Below, in pieces: positions 23,061 through 33,640 of a stretch of 64,000 nucleotides of DNA; within the stretch, counting starts at the first letter, position 1; each line of letters begins with the position of its first letter. Below the pieces are notes generated by a model, which saw only the letters and a list, made by a program, of their open reading frames with translations, ran no database searches and was not told the DNA's origin. The DNA lies in assembly GCA_029204225.1 (NCBI GenBank), contig CM055102.1, positions 35,084,585 through 35,148,584 on the forward strand. The letters are read 5' to 3'. The stretch comes from Diphasiastrum complanatum (Eukaryota; Streptophyta; Lycopodiopsida; Lycopodiales; Lycopodiaceae). A program made the translations under genes and the position numbers.

Positions 23061-23320
23061 TTTTTTTGACTTTTACAAAGGATTTTTGAATTTTTTTGGG
23101 ATTTTCTCTGTTTTTTCAAAATATGATGGGAACTAACCCTCGCAGGCTTCTATGTAGGTTTAGGACAGTACCCTAGAGCTGCTGCCAGTCATGCGAAGGT
23201 TCATGCCCACTGGTTTTTGAGAAATCAAAATCTGATGGGATTTTGGCTCTCTTTTTCCCTCCAAAAACAGATTTTGAGCATTTTTTCTGATTTTTATGGA
23301 CTAACAAAGGGATTGGGTGC

Positions 23321-25158
23321 GTGGATCTGATCCTACCACCCCACAATCTCTCTCTACAATGCAAACAAATGGAACATTTAGCTTTACCTGCCCCACCCAA
23401 GCACGCCGCTCCTCCAGCCAATTTGATAGAACCAGAACCTTATGGAAGTGTTGAGCACTGGAATTATGGTAATGATCAGGAAGGTGGATCTTTAGAACGA
23501 GATGCCATTTATGTTGCCGCTCAACAACAAGCTTCTAGAAATTGGACCAGGGCACCACTTGGATGCTTTGCATGTGGAGAAAATCATAGAGTTGCAGAAT
23601 GCCCAAATAAAGAAAAATTTGTACCATTTTGTCATGACTGTGGTTATGGGCATTGCTATAAAGACTGTCCAGCAAGACCGAAGCCACCACCAGCTACAAC
23701 ACCTGTAAATCTGATAACAATCAAGCAAAGACCAGTAGCTCAGAATAAACCACGTGCACCCTTGAAGGTAGTCACCAGAGCACAGAAGCAAAAAGAACCA
23801 ATAGTGGATCCAGTACCTGCTGATTCTATACCATTGAACGATACACCAACAACATATCGGGAGTCTATCCAAATCTTAATGCAGAGAAACAAAGATATCA
23901 GAATATGAGACAATGGATCAAACATCTGCAAGAAGAAGAGGAGTTTGAAGCTGCTAAAGCAACAACTGAAGTTCAGTCTTCACCATTGCAGCAGCCAAGA
24001 AATTTACGTACGGATATGAATGATCAATTACATCATCTTGAAGAACCCTTCAAGATGACTGAACCAGAAGCACTGCATACAGAACTATTCATGAACATTT
24101 TGTCTAGCAAGATCAATATTTCATTGGGAGAGTTCCTGAAGTTGGTGCCAAAAGCAAGGGAAGTCTTAGCGCAAAAGTTAGCTCAAGAAGAATCCGAAGT
24201 CCATCAGGAGACACTTTTTTGTGCTGAATTTGAAGAATCTAACTAAGTACTCCATGTTGGAGCCGCTTGGGAAAGTGAACAAAAGAATATCACTCTGCCG
24301 ATATAGCATAGACAATTTTCTAAAGAAGCAGCCGTGATAGATGGTGGTTCAGGAGTTAACTTGATCTCTATAGAGCTATGTGCAAAATGGGGCCTTACAA
24401 AAATTAAGCCTGTTACTTTTGCTATTAAGCTAGCTGATCAAACGACAGTTCATCTACAAGGAATGGTTGAAGATATACTTGTCAGAATTGCGGGAGTACA
24501 ATTCGTCATTACTTTCGTAGTGATGGACTTACCAGAAGCACCTAATGTTTATTGAATTGTATTAGGACGTCCATGGTTACGAGTTGCGCAAGTAATTCAT
24601 AACTGGGGTACCGGGAAAATCACTTTTGAAAATCGTGAACGTGCAGTTAAAGTTGATCCTACAACTTGGATTATCAAACCAGTGGTTCAAAAAGAGGATG
24701 ACAATTCGTCAACAACGGATCACACTTGTGATCGACCAAAGAAAAAATTGGGAGTTCACTACGATTCTCAAACGAAACTTGTCAATGGAAATGAAGCTCT
24801 TGCAACAATTGACTGTACAACAGGATATATGTGTCAACAAGATATTCAATCAGAGTTGAGCAATATTTCCTTATTAGATCAAACTTTGGATACACCAATC
24901 ACGTTTCCACTAAATGTGCTTAATGTAGTCTGGATATCAACAAAACCTATACCAGATCTGATTGAGGATGATCTCATACCAGTGAGCCATGCCTTGACTT
25001 ATGATGGCAATGCAGAACTTACGGATGAGCAGATTCTAAATCATATGGATCCGACCAGGGCCAAAGAAGTGGCAGCTAAGGTGGATGCTATGGAGGCCAT
25101 ATTTCAACAAATCTTGGACAGTTGGAGGGTTTGCGGATTTGGCACCCTGCGTGCGTAA
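23321..25158 (+). pseudogene. Gypsy copy G1 gag C-terminus and protease region
   Basis: An open frame from 23,321 to 23,908 includes the two CX2CX3HX4C knuckles, CFACGENHRVAEC and CHDCGYGHCYKDC (about 23,564-23,670). After frame breaks at 23,908 and 24,246 the region reads MTEPEALHTELFMN. Then comes the protease-like VIDGGSGVNLIS (about 24,332), LADQTTVHLQGMVEDILV, and after a TGA at 24,553 VLGRPWLR, the usual end of a retropepsin domain. The frame then continues as a conserved linker (DTPITFPLNVLNVVW, LTDEQILNHMDP) that is also present in G3. The N-terminal gag part and all of RT-RNase H-integrase are missing; the coding sequence runs into LTR-B near 25,118. Confidence 0.88.
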
Positions 25159-25589
25159 GTCCAACCCGATGATCACATAGTTATTTGATTATTAGAAAGA
25201 CAATAAAAGGACTTTAGACCTTTTTGTGGGACTTTTAATGTCGCAGGGCCTAAATGTCAAATTAGTGAATAAAGCTGGGTTTCCCTTCAATTTTGATGGT
25301 TCCCACACTTTTTTAAATTTGAATAAAAAGAGAGGCAAGACTGGACCAATAGGATTCAGAAGCCAGGGTCCTCCTCTCTACTATAAGAAGGGACCAACTC
25401 AAGTTCCTACACATGTTCATTTTCTCATTTCAATAAAGCAGATTGGTTCTCTTCAGAAATGGATTGATGAATGTCCTTGCTCTCTATCACTTTTCCTCCA
25501 ATCTCTCATGCTTATTTGAATTTTCGCTAATTGTTGGATCTGAGTGTTATTGAGATTGTATGTTATTATACTTTTTATGAGAGAGAAAG
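25118..25589 (+). repeat. Gypsy LTR-B, left part (interrupted by LARD-1)
   Basis: From 25,308 it is nearly identical to LTR-A. The earlier part (gcaccctgcgtgcgtaag, ggactttag, gtcgcagggcc) has a counterpart at the start of the G3 LTR (44,651), so the LTR probably begins near 25,118. The LTR is split by LARD-1 after 25,589 and resumes at 30,052 after the target duplication. Confidence 0.75.
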
Positions 25590-26770
25590 TGTAGCGCAGG
25601 CATCTCAAAGGGAGCCGGGAACCACGACTTAGCTTCCCAGCCTTCAACTCTTGCCATCCAAACCCACTTGACATACAAGCGGCCAACTCGCCAACAACGA
25701 TCAGACTTAACCAACTTGAAGTTCCGAAAACCAACATTGAGATCCAACCTGGCGCCATGCCAGATCGGGGGTCCCGACGTGGGTGACTTCCCTCCAAGCA
25801 AGGCGCCCGACATACATCAAACTTAACTAACTCAAAGCTTCGTTACAAACGAGTAACATCCATTCCAAGTAAGCGGTCTGACTTACATCAGACTTAACCA
25901 ACTGAAAGCTTCGTCACGAGCGTTGGAAGCCAACCTGGCGCCACGCCAGACTGGACAGCCATAAACATGTAACATCCACCCAAGCAAGCCATCCAACTCA
26001 GCCAACAGGTTAGAGCCCGTTCCCCAAGAGCTTAATCCATTCACGTTCATGCAAGGAACACTCAGAACCACAAGCCGCGACAGATATGGAAACAACCAGT
26101 TCCTGGACCAAATGGTCCCGACAGCATACCGCTGGCGCCACGGACCGAATGGTCCCGACGGCATACCGCTGGCGTCCCGGGATACGACCCTCAACTATGT
26201 GCCAAGTTAAAAATTTTGAAAGCGGCCTTACAACTGGCGCTTTTACCGAACACTGAAACCCAGAAGGTAATCAGAGTCAGTTTGAGAAAAATCCCACTTT
26301 ATTGATAAATTTGAGAAGGTTACATTTCAAGTGTGTGACCGACCCTAGTCTCCGGGGCGCTAGCATGCCAAGGCGAGAGCCATGACAACATTCCAGCAAG
26401 GGAGGCTGAGACTTGGTTGGAGCTCGCCCTGAGTCGCAACCCGCACTCCCCTATAGTATTGGTGTGATTCGGCACCCCCCCTCATACCAAGCACTCTACC
26501 CAAGCTGGTAAAGCACGTTTTTCTCTCTCTAGTATTTTCTCTTTCTAGAAAGTCATTTTCTCTCTCTAGATTTTACTGATCCCCAGGCTTCCTTTAATCA
26601 TGCCTAGATCGTGTGAGGTGATTGCACATCGATCTGAGCTCTCTGGACTTCGCTAGAACCGATCAAAGATTTTCAGCCATAGGAACTTGGCGCCGACTGG
26701 ATTCTGGTCACTGTGGCGCCGGGACATAGCTGGCGCCGGAAGTAAAGCTTGTAAAGGTAGCTTTACAACA
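25590..26770 (-). repeat. LARD-1 3' LTR
   Basis: 1,181 bp, plus-strand ends tgtagcgcagg ... tttacaaca. It includes several GGCGCC palindromes and shares its whole length with the other three LARD LTRs. It is about 20 bp shorter than the 5' LTR because of an indel in the GGCGCC-rich segment near 26,725. Confidence 0.93.
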
Positions 26771-26790
26771 TCCACCCCACCTTTATAAAA
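26771..26790 (-). other. LARD-1 polypurine tract
   Basis: Minus strand aaggtggggtgga directly before the 3' LTR start TGTTGTAAAG. The same tract stands before the second LTR of LARD-2 (35,490-35,503). Confidence 0.85.
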
Positions 26791-27610
26791 TCTGATGTCC
26801 TCATCAGATGTCAGATTAAAGTAAAGGTGTCTCCCAATTAAAATAACTATACATTTAAGCTACTTGGCACAGTACTCAATTTACTGGCCACTTTTTATTA
26901 ACATTGAAGCTGGCACACCACAAGTCGGAGGCTCAGCTCTTTGTACTAAAAAAAATTACATAACTTGAAAATATATCTTTGTCTGGGAAAAGCGTAGATT
27001 TGATATCGCTTTCGTAAAACCCGAGAACCTTATTAACTGGTGACAGAGGCCTTTCTTTGAAATGTTTGCCCCTGTCGCTTCTGACTTTCGACTTTGGAAC
27101 TCCTTTGAGCTCCTGATTTGTCCTTGATGCACTTTGTGTTGAGCTCCCTGAGCTCCAGATTTGTTCAGTTCTGCACAGGTATCAAGGCTCCCTGAGCCGA
27201 AGGATTTGTCGTTTGATTGCCCACTTTATGGTCCACTCTGTGCTGTGTTGCTTCTGCACCTTGATTTCTCTCCTTGTCCAAGCCTGATCTTGATACTTTT
27301 CCATCTTGGCTCTTTAAGGTAGGCAAAGATTGAGTACTCCGCAATGCACCTCTCACTTAGCTTTAACTAGCTCTTTGAATCAGCCCAAATGTAACCATTG
27401 ACCTCGTGGAAAGCCAAAGGGTCGCACCAGTTTGATCCGCATCCGAACTATATAAATCAGCTGATCGGACTTAGAGTAGAGTTCTTCGGACAAAAAGCCT
27501 TTCCGACACTTTGCTTCCCATCTGCTAGGATTATGGCTCGATCCAACTTGTTGCCAATCTCTGAAGAGGATCCTAGTCTTTTCCCCTTTGAGGAAAAACC
27601 CAACTGATAC

Positions 27611-28110
27611 TGGATATCACCCATGCTCAGTGAGTTTCAGTTCCGAAGGTGGCCGTCCCAAAATGAAGACCAACTGCTATAGAAGATCTCCCCTGAAATT
27701 GCCCTTTCCAACTCTTGACTTCCTGCTTGCGTCTGGTGGGCGTTGTCGCAAATGAAACTAACCCAAGAAACAGGCTAGCCATCCATCCTTTGCAAACATT
27801 GAGTCATTTCGTTGTCGTTCACGTGCGAGTACTTGAACTGCAAATCCGCCGCACAGATTCTGGATATCGCCCATGCTCAGTGAGTTTCCGTTCCGAAGGT
27901 GGCCGTCCCAAAATGAAGACCAACTGCTCCATAGAAGATCTCCCCTGAAATGGCCCTTTCCAACTTTTGACTTCCTGCTTGCGTCTGGTGGGCGTTGTCG
28001 CAAATGAAAGTAACCCAAGAAATAGGCTAGCCATCCATCCTTTGCAAACATTGAGTCGTTTCGTTGTCGTTCACGTGTGAGTACTTGACCTGCAAATCCG
28101 CCCCACAGAT
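27611..28110 (-). repeat. 250-bp tandem duplication inside LARD-1
   Basis: tggatatcacccatgctcag at 27,611 and tggatatcgcccatgctcag at 27,861 begin two near-identical 250-bp units. LARD-2 has only one copy of this unit (about 33,910-34,165, opposite strand). Open frames in this segment are the repeat read through and not gene evidence. Confidence 0.92.
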
Positions 28111-28831
28111 TCTGTAGTCCTCTTTGTTTGATTTTCCTTCTCGAGCCATCAGCCCCTTGTATCACAAGCAATCATGCAAACCAGGCAAAGCACGAGTACT
28201 AAGACTCACCACGAATACGTACAAGTAAGACACTCATATGCAGGTTTACTAACAAGTAACAAAGACAAGGTCCCCCTTTGAGATGGTCCTGCCAACGGAC
28301 CTTTGTCTGGCCGTGCCCATACAAATTGATCACGAAATCAGCCCACATAGGACACCCCTCCAACTATCCGTGCTTTCACCATTAAGCAGCACATTGCCTC
28401 AGTCACGCCCCACCACTTTTTGGTCGATAGCCCTTATAGCTAAACGATCGGCAGCTATCCCGCACCGGCAGCTAACCACCCGTGCTTTACACCCGAATTC
28501 GAGCAGCATCTCTGTATCAATGGTTAACCCGTACAATTCGAATATGTCGCCCCGCACCCCACAAGGTACAAACCGTGCTTTCACCTCCCTAGACAGCACT
28601 TTGTCTCATCCGTCCTACGTGCAGACAACGCCAGGCCCGAACCGCGAGAACTGACCGTGCTTACACCTCAAGGGCAGCACCTTGACTCATCAAGTCCCCC
28701 ATTCTGCCGACCACCCCGACCGTGGACGCACCCGTGCTTACACTGTGGGCAACACCTTGCACAACAGTTGTCTTGATGAACCCCAAAACGTGGCCATTTC
28801 CGTGAGATCCGCATAGCTGACCGGCCAGTCA

Positions 28832-28843
28832 GCTCTGATACCA
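28832..28843 (-). other. LARD-1 primer-binding site, initiator tRNA-Met type
   Basis: gctctgatacca on the plus strand, two bases from the LTR. The equivalent site in LARD-2 has the same two-base gap. Confidence 0.92.
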
Positions 28844-28845
28844 CA

Positions 28846-30046
28846 TGTAGCGCAGGCATCTCAAAGGGAGCTGGGAACCACGACTTAGCTTCCCAGCCTT
28901 CAACTCTTGCCATCCAAACCCACTTGACATACAAGCAGCCAACTCGCCAACAACGATCAGACTTAACCAACTTGAAGTTCCGAAAACCAACATTGAGATC
29001 CAACCTGGCGCCATGCCAGATCGGGGGTCCCGACATGGGTGACTTCCCTCCAAGCAAGCCGCCTGACATACATCAAACTTAACCAACTCGAAGCTTCGTT
29101 ACAAACGAGTAACATCCATTCCAAGTAAGCGGTCTGACTTACATCAGACTTAACCAACTGAAAGCTTCGTCACGAGCGCTGGAAGCCAACCTGGCGCCAC
29201 GCCAGACTGGACAGCCATAAACAAGTAACATCCACCCAAGCAAGCCATCCAACTCAGCCGACAGGTTAGAGCCCGTTCCCCAAGAGCTTAATCCATTCAC
29301 GTTCATGCAAGGAACACTCAGAACCACAAGCGGCGACAGATATGGAAACAACCAGTTCCTGGACCAAATGGTCCCGACAGCATACCGCTGGCGCCACGGA
29401 CCGAATGGTCCCGACGGCATACTGCTGGCGTCCAGGGATACGACCCTCAGCTATGTGCCAAGTTAAAAATTTTGAAAGCGGCCTTACAACTGGCGCTTTT
29501 ACCGAACACTGAAACCCAGAAGGTAATCAAAGTCAGTTTGAGGAAAATCCCACTTTATTGATAAATCTGAGAAGGTTACATTTCAAGTGTGTGACCGACC
29601 CTAGTCTCCGGGGCGCTAGCATGCCAAGGCGAGAGCCATGACAACATTCCAGCAAGGGAGGCTGAGACTTGGTTGGAGCTCGCCCTGAGTCGCAACCCGC
29701 ACTCCCCCTATAGTATTGGTGTGATTCGGCACCCCCCCTCATACCAAGCACTCTACCCAAGCTGGTAAAGCACGTTTTTCTCTCTCTAGGATTTTCTCTT
29801 TCTAGAAAGTCATTTTCTCTCTCTAGATTTTATTGATCCCCAAGCTTCCTTTAATCATGCCTAGATCGTGTGAGGTGATTGCACATCGATCTGAGCTCTC
29901 TGGACTTCGCTAGAACCGATCAAAGATTTTTAGCCATAGGAACTTGGCGCCGGCTGGATTCTGGTCACTGTGGCGCCGGGAGCAGCAGGGGCGCTGCTGG
30001 CGCCGATGGCGCCGGAAGTAAAGCTTGTAAAGGTAGCTTTACAACA
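28846..30046 (-). repeat. LARD-1 5' LTR
   Basis: 1,201 bp. The internal side has a two-base gap (CA) before the PBS. It contains tataaa-free sequence but CT-rich tctctctctag blocks near 29,780-29,825. Confidence 0.93.
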
Positions 30047-30051
30047 GAAAG

Positions 30052-30304
30052 GGAGAGAGAGAAAGAATAAGCTATCTCTGTTGTGGATGCGTAGTGTTAA
30101 GAGATTGTAGTGTTAAGAGATGTGTAGTGTTAATGAATAGGGTTAATGGATGTAGAGTTAGATGTGAGTCCTCCATTCAGGTTGAAATTTGAACTAAACT
30201 ATCGCTCTCATGGGAACGAACCTACGCGTGACAACTAACTCCGTCTCTTTGATGCTAGATTGACTAGATCTTGGATTCAGGTTAGGCAAGGAAAAAAACC
30301 CACT
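30052..30304 (+). repeat. Gypsy LTR-B, right part
   Basis: Continues LTR-B after the LARD-1 insertion and matches LTR-A (ggagagagagaaagaataagc to aaacccact). It stops a few bases short of the PBS and is joined to gag of copy G3, so the PBS and leader of that copy are deleted. Confidence 0.88.
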
Positions 30305-31559
30305 ACACAAATGACAAAATTACACAAACAACAGATGGAGCAGCTTACGGCGCAGTTTGATCAGAAAATAAAAGCCTTAAAAGAGCTATGGAAGCAATGC
30401 CAAATCTACTCGAACAAAACCTGCTATAGTATCTCCGACGCGAGAATGTATGGTGTTCAGTATGCACACAGAATCATACAACGAATGAGTTAACTCCCGA
30501 ATTGTCCAACAAAAAAAGAGTCCTTATCAGACTTCTTATCCCTATCATCAAGGGGCACCAAATGCGGCACCGAGGTACGACGCACTGAATAATCAACAGC
30601 ATATGGCCTTACCTGCACCAACGGGGCCAGCCAATCAACAAGTGGCCCACGTAAACATAACAACAGAACTAGAGATGCTAGTACCACCTCAATCTGAGCA
30701 GTAGCACTACTATGGTCCGGATGAACCATATATGGATCCTCCCATAAATGAATATATTGCGACCTATGCAACTCAAACTCAACGTCAAGGTGGAAGAAAT
30801 TACAGCTGCTACGGATGTGGCGAAGGACACTGAATTGCTGAATGTCCTTACAAGGGGCAATATACATCCTTCTGTCGAGAATGCGATTATGGACATTGCT
30901 ACAAGAATTGTCCATCGAGACATGGGACTAGCACATCATTGAACTTCATTGCAATACAACAAGCAACAGTTCCAGTGGGGATGCCGCCGGAAAGGCAACA
31001 ATTCCATGCCCCTGTGTCTCAACTTCAATGCCATATCCGAATGTGAGGGAAGAAAGGAGACAATACTAGAAGATATCGGGCTCACCATTGCACACTGATC
31101 AAAATGATCGATTGCATCGTCATGAACCACCTTTCCACATGGTGAAGCCCGAGGAACTGTGCACTGAAAAGCTCACAAGCTTGCTGGCGAGCCGTGTTCG
31201 TTTAGCCCTCAGGGAATTACTGCGGATTGCACCACAAGCTAAAAGCCTTCTGGTTGAATGGGCCAAAGCGGACGTGGAGCCAATAGCACCAGAGCCCATA
31301 TACTATACGGCCTACGAAGAGACTAGTAACGTCCTCCACATCGGGACGACGTGAGAAAGAGAGGAACACAACATTACCCTGCCAATCAAACACAAGAGAT
31401 TTGAGGATGAGGCAACAGTAGTAGATGGAGGATCAGGTGTCAATTTGATCTCCACTACTTTATACCAAAAGTGGATTTACAGGGATTGAAGCCAACAAGA
31501 TTCGCCATCAAGCTAGCAGATCAATCCTGTGTAAAATCGAAGGGTGTGTTGTCGATATC
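30305..31559 (+). pseudogene. Gypsy copy G3 gag and protease start (decayed, interrupted by LARD-2)
   Basis: It starts inside gag with a Gln/Lys-rich helical stretch (KLHKQQMEQLTAQFDQKIK), then decays. The double knuckle is recognisable at about 30,810-30,910 as CYGCGEGH, a stop, IAEC and then CRECDYGHCYKNC. A frame at 31,088-31,354 matches G1 (VKPEELCTEKL, LALRELLRIAPQAK). Near 31,418 the protease motif VVDGGSGVNLIS appears, followed by LKPTRFAIKLADQS. The gene is cut at 31,559 by LARD-2. Several stops and frameshifts are present. Confidence 0.85.
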
Positions 31560-32777
31560 TGTTGTAAAGCTACCTTTACAAGCTTTACTTCCGGCGCCAT
31601 CGGCGCCAGCTATGTCCCCGGTGCCAGCAGCACCCCTGCTGCTCCCGGCGCCACTGTGACCAGAATCCAGCCGGCGCCAAGTTCCTATGGCTGAAAATCT
31701 TTGATCGGTTCTAGCGAAGTCCAGAGAGCTCAGATCGATGTGCAATCACCTCACACGATCTAGGCATGATTAAAGGAAGCCTGGGGATCAATAAAATCTA
31801 GAGAGAGAAAATGACTTTCTAGAAAGAGAAAATCCTAGAGAGAGAAAAACGTGCTTTACCAGCTTGGGTAGAGTGCTTGGTATGAGGGGGGGTGCCGAAT
31901 CACACCAATACTATAGGGGAGTGCGGGTTGCGACTCAGGGCGAGCTCCAACCAAGTCTCAGCCTCCCTTGCTGGAATGTTGTCATGGCTCTCGCCTTGGC
32001 ATGCTAGCGCCCCGGAGACTAGGGTCGGTCACACACTTGAAATGTAACCTTCTCAGATTTATCAATAAAGTGGGATTTTCCTCAAACTGACTCTGATTAC
32101 CTTCTGGGTTTCAGTGTTCGGTAAAAGCGCCAGTTGTAAGGCCGCTTTCAAAATTTTTAACTTGGCACATAGCTGAGAGTCGTATCCCGGGACGCCAGCG
32201 GTATGCCGTCGGGACCATTCGGTCCGTGGCGCCAGCGGTATGCTGTCGGGACCATTTGGTCCAAGAACTGGTTGTTTCCATATCTGTCGCCGCTTGTGGT
32301 TCTGAGTGTTCCTTACATGAACATGAATGGGTTAAGCTCTTGGGGAACGGGCTCTAACCTGTCGGCTGAGTTGGATGGCTTGCTTGGGTGGATGTTACCT
32401 GTTTATGGCTGTCCAGTTTGGCGTGGCGCCAGGTTGGCTTCCAGCGCTCGTGACGAAGCTTTCAGTTGGTTAAGTCTGATGTAAGTCAGACCGCTTGCTT
32501 GGAATGGATGTTACTCGTTTGTAACGAAGCTTCGAGTTGGTTAAGTTTGATGTATGTCGGGCGGCTTGCTTGGAGGGAAGTCACCCACATCGGGACCCCC
32601 GATCTGGCATGGCGCCAGGTTGGATCTCAATGTTGGTCCTCGGAACTTCAAGTTGGTTAAGTCTGATCGTTGTTGGCGAGTTGGCTGCTTGTATGTCAAG
32701 TGGGTTCGGATGGCAAGAGTTGAAGGCTGGGAAGCTAAGTCGTGGTTCCCGGCTCCCTTTGGGATGCTTGCGCTACA
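31560..32777 (+). repeat. LARD-2 5' LTR
   Basis: 1,218 bp, TGTTGTAAAGC ... GCGCTACA. Rich in GGCGCC at its start (about 31,590-31,675). The sequence atcaataaagtggg near 32,062 may serve as a polyadenylation signal (AATAAA) and is conserved in all four LTRs. Confidence 0.93.
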
Positions 32778-32779
32778 TG

Positions 32780-32791
32780 TGGTATCAGAGC
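32780..32791 (+). other. LARD-2 primer-binding site, initiator tRNA-Met type
   Basis: TGGTATCAGAGC two bases after the LTR end. Confidence 0.93.
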
Positions 32792-33039
32792 CGACTGGCC
32801 GGTCAGCTATGCGAATCTCACGGAAATGGCCACGGTTTGGGGTTCATCAAGACAATTGTTGTGCAAGGTGCTGCCCACAGTGTAAGCACGGGTGCGTCCA
32901 CGGTCGGGGTGGTTGGCAGGACGGGGGCTTGATGAGTCAAAGTGCTGCCCTTGAGGTGTAAGCACGGTCAGTTTCCGCGGTTCGGGCCTGGCGCCGTCTG
33001 CACGTAGGACAGATGAGGCAATGTGCTGCCATTAGGATG

Positions 33040-33640
33040 GTGTAAGCACGGTCTGTGCCTTGTGGGGTGCGGAGTGACATATTCACAATGACCACCATTC
33101 GTTTAGCTATAAGGGCTATCGACCAAATTTGGTGGGGGCGTTACTGAGGCAATGTGCTGCCTAACGGTGAAAGCACGGGTGCGTCCACGATTTGGGTGGT
33201 ATGCTGCCGATCGTTTAGCTATAAGGGCTATCGACTAAATTTGGTGGGGGCATTACTGAGGCAATGTGCTGCCTAACGGTGAAAGCACGGGTGCGTCCAC
33301 GGGGGTGGTATATTCAAGGATAGCTGCCATTCGTTTAGCTATAAGGGCTATCGACCAAATTTTGTGGGGGCGTTACTGAGGCAATGTGCTGCCTAATGGT
33401 GAAAGCACGGGTGCGTCCACGATTGGGGGGTACGCTGCCGATCGTTTAGCTATAAGGGCTATCGACTAGATTTGGTGGGGGCGTTACTGAGGCAATGTGC
33501 TGCCTGACGGTGAAAGCACGGGTGCGTCCACAGGGGTGGTATATTCAAGGATAGCTGCCGATCGTTTAGCTATAAGGGCTATCGACCAAAACGTGGTGGG
33601 GCGTGACTGAGTCAATGTGCTGCTTAATGGTGAAAGCACG
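33040..33640 (+). repeat. Tandem array in LARD-2 with a dimeric (~231-bp) higher-order pattern
   Basis: gtttagctataagggctatcgac recurs at 33,101, 33,213, 33,333, 33,444 and 33,564; the spacings 112, 120, 111 and 120 bp alternate. The two alternating unit types differ in the linker: one has tatgctgccgatc or tacgctgccgatc, the other tatattcaaggatagctgcc. LARD-1 has only one copy of the segment (about 28,365-28,460, complement). Confidence 0.93.

Larger units (their letters stand above)
25590..30046 (-). mobile_element. LARD-1: complete non-autonomous LTR retrotransposon without gag-pol (minus strand)
   Basis: 4,457 bp with two LTRs (25,590-26,770 and 28,846-30,046) and a perfect 5-bp target duplication GAAAG at 25,585-25,589 and 30,047-30,051. 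The uninterrupted target is visible in LTR-A, which confirms the insertion. On the minus strand the order is 5' LTR (right), PBS at 28,832-28,843, a ~2.06-kb internal region, a PPT at 26,771-26,790 and 3' LTR (left). The internal region has no gag, protease, RT or integrase. It depends on another element's enzymes, which is the definition of a large retrotransposon derivative. LARD-2 is the same family. Confidence 0.93.

Noticed and set aside
28283-28654. 123-codon open frame in LARD-1 with counterpart in LARD-2
   Set aside because: It is antisense to the element and consists of the amplified repeat segment; frame length follows the repeat, and no domain is seen.
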